Position numbers and translations under genes: made by a program. A DNA stretch of 64,000 bases from NCBI GenBank assembly GCA_025769875.1, contig JAGFNK010000190.1, positions 1 to 64,000 of the forward strand, in the 5' to 3' direction. Each line of letters begins with the position of its first letter. The first letter of the stretch is position 1. The notes beneath the pieces were generated by a model that was not told the DNA's origin, did not search any database, and saw nothing but the letters and a program-made list of their open reading frames with translations. This stretch comes from Russula earlei. Lineage: Eukaryota; Basidiomycota; Agaricomycetes; Russulales; Russulaceae. Shown here piece by piece: positions 63,261-64,000 of this stretch.

Positions 63261-63794
63261 GGTTAGGATTCTCGTGTTTCTCCGACTGTTACCTGTTTCA
63301 CTGATTCATTTGTGATTACTCATATGTGTGCTTACTGATTGCTTACTGATCCTCGCTTACCAAACCTTGCTTACTGATCCTGATCAGTAATAGCTTACTC
63401 ATTTGATGACAGATACTAGGAAAGGATGACTCATGCGTGAGTCATTTCTAACATTCTTGAATTGCGCTTTCTGTATTTGGATACTACTGGCTCTCAGCTA
63501 TGTGCACCCCGAGTTTCGTACGAATCGGATCAGTAGTTGTTGAGATATCATATAAATAGTCTGTGGTACCAAGAAGTCAAGCCTTACACTCGACTTACTC
63601 TTTACAACAAGAAACTATCATCTTGTATACGCTCTAAACAATCTGTTCAAGAACTCCAAGTGAAAGAGGTCCCTCTCTTCCCTTAACATCTATTCTTCCT
63701 GAGATAATATCAAAGGAGTCGAAGTCTAGTGCTTGAACTATATCAAGCAACTCTTTCACTGAAGAGTTAGTATAAGACCAGAGAGGTCTTAACA
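63261..63794 (+). repeat. Gypsy 3' LTR
   Basis: 534 bp; begins GGTTAGG in place of TGTTAGG and ends CTTAACA. Confidence 0.92.
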
Positions 63795-63952
63795 CTGCAT
63801 AACTACTCCACGCTACCAGTCACAGTACCCCTCTGGTATCTGTTACTGCTTTGGACCCTCATACTTGCCCATGCCATCTTAGACATCTATTGACTTGTGT
63901 CCGAGCTCTCCCCTTGCTCTTTAACTGGATTGTTCAACAGTGAGTCTTGACA
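63795..63952 (+). mobile_element. Solo LTR family 2, copy 2, right part
   Basis: Continues the LTR broken at 55361. It shares CCTCTGGTATCTGTTACT and the terminal TTCAACAGTGAGTCTTGACA with 46925. The following bases (GGGCT) should be its target duplication, but no left partner was found. Confidence 0.75.
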
Positions 63953-64000
63953 GGGCTGCATAGAGCTACATATCTAGTTAGAACAACTTTCAAAGACAAG

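Larger units (their letters stand above)
55362..63794 (+). mobile_element. Ty3/gypsy chromovirus retrotransposon, TSD CTGCA
   Basis: LTRs of 534 bp (55362-55895 and 63261-63794) flank gag - protease - RT - RNase H - integrase - chromodomain and an additional 3' ORF. The target duplication CTGCA is intact (55357-55361, 63795-63799). A purine tract (AAAGGGGGAGTGG) precedes the 3' LTR, whose first base is G instead of T. About 16 differences separate the LTRs. Pol carries stops, frameshifts and an integrase deletion, so the copy is non-autonomous. Confidence 0.95.

Overview
This window looks like genomic DNA of a basidiomycete fungus, most likely an Agaricomycete. Genes are split by many short GT-AG introns of about 45-75 bp. 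The gene set (an F-box protein, RAD4/XPC, TRM61, MtnB, a RecQ helicase and a Goodbye-NACHT-ankyrin STAND protein) and the Ty1/copia and Ty3/gypsy elements fit that group. Exon structures were worked out by hand from splice signals and reading-frame continuity. Where a full exon set is given, its total length is divisible by three.

Layout. 1-3.5 kb: a 1.6 kb palindrome, then the 3' end of a decayed LTR retrotransposon with its LTR. 4-8 kb: a TPR gene fragment and an F-box protein gene. 8.8-25.3 kb is the conserved gene-dense block: a decayed MFS transporter (-), RAD4 (+), TRM61 (-), a two-PAS-segment protein (+), methylthioribulose-1-phosphate dehydratase MtnB (+) and a RecQ helicase of at least 27 exons (+). 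RAD4 and TRM61 converge, and TRM61 and the PAS gene share a 221 bp divergent promoter.

26-40.5 kb is a fast-evolving accessory region. It carries five dispersed copies (A-E) of a small secreted-protein gene in alternating orientation. Each has a similar signal peptide, a phase-2 intron just after it, an AT-rich palindromic upstream element about 240 bp from the start, and a very different second exon. Three copies are open (C, D, E) and two are broken (A, B). Between D and E lies a STAND/NLR-like gene (Goodbye - NACHT - seven ankyrin repeats) with one apparent frameshift. A Goodbye-domain fragment lies between B and C. A 651 bp TA-flanked MITE with perfect 41 bp inverted ends sits beside copy E.

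40.7-64 kb is a retroelement nest. A 7.7 kb copia element (TSD TAGTA) is interrupted by two solo LTRs of different families. Two more solo LTRs follow, then an inverted-repeat element enclosing a minisatellite, a tRNA-derived SINE dimer, and a further LTR that is split by an 8.4 kb chromodomain gypsy element (TSD CTGCA). The gypsy pol is inactivated and is followed by an unusual 3' ORF with its own zinc knuckle. Differences between repeat copies fall largely at CpG, pointing to methylation-linked C-to-T decay.

The strongest observations are a 3-nt exon in MtnB that encodes only the proposed catalytic glutamate, and the secreted-protein family around the NLR-like gene.
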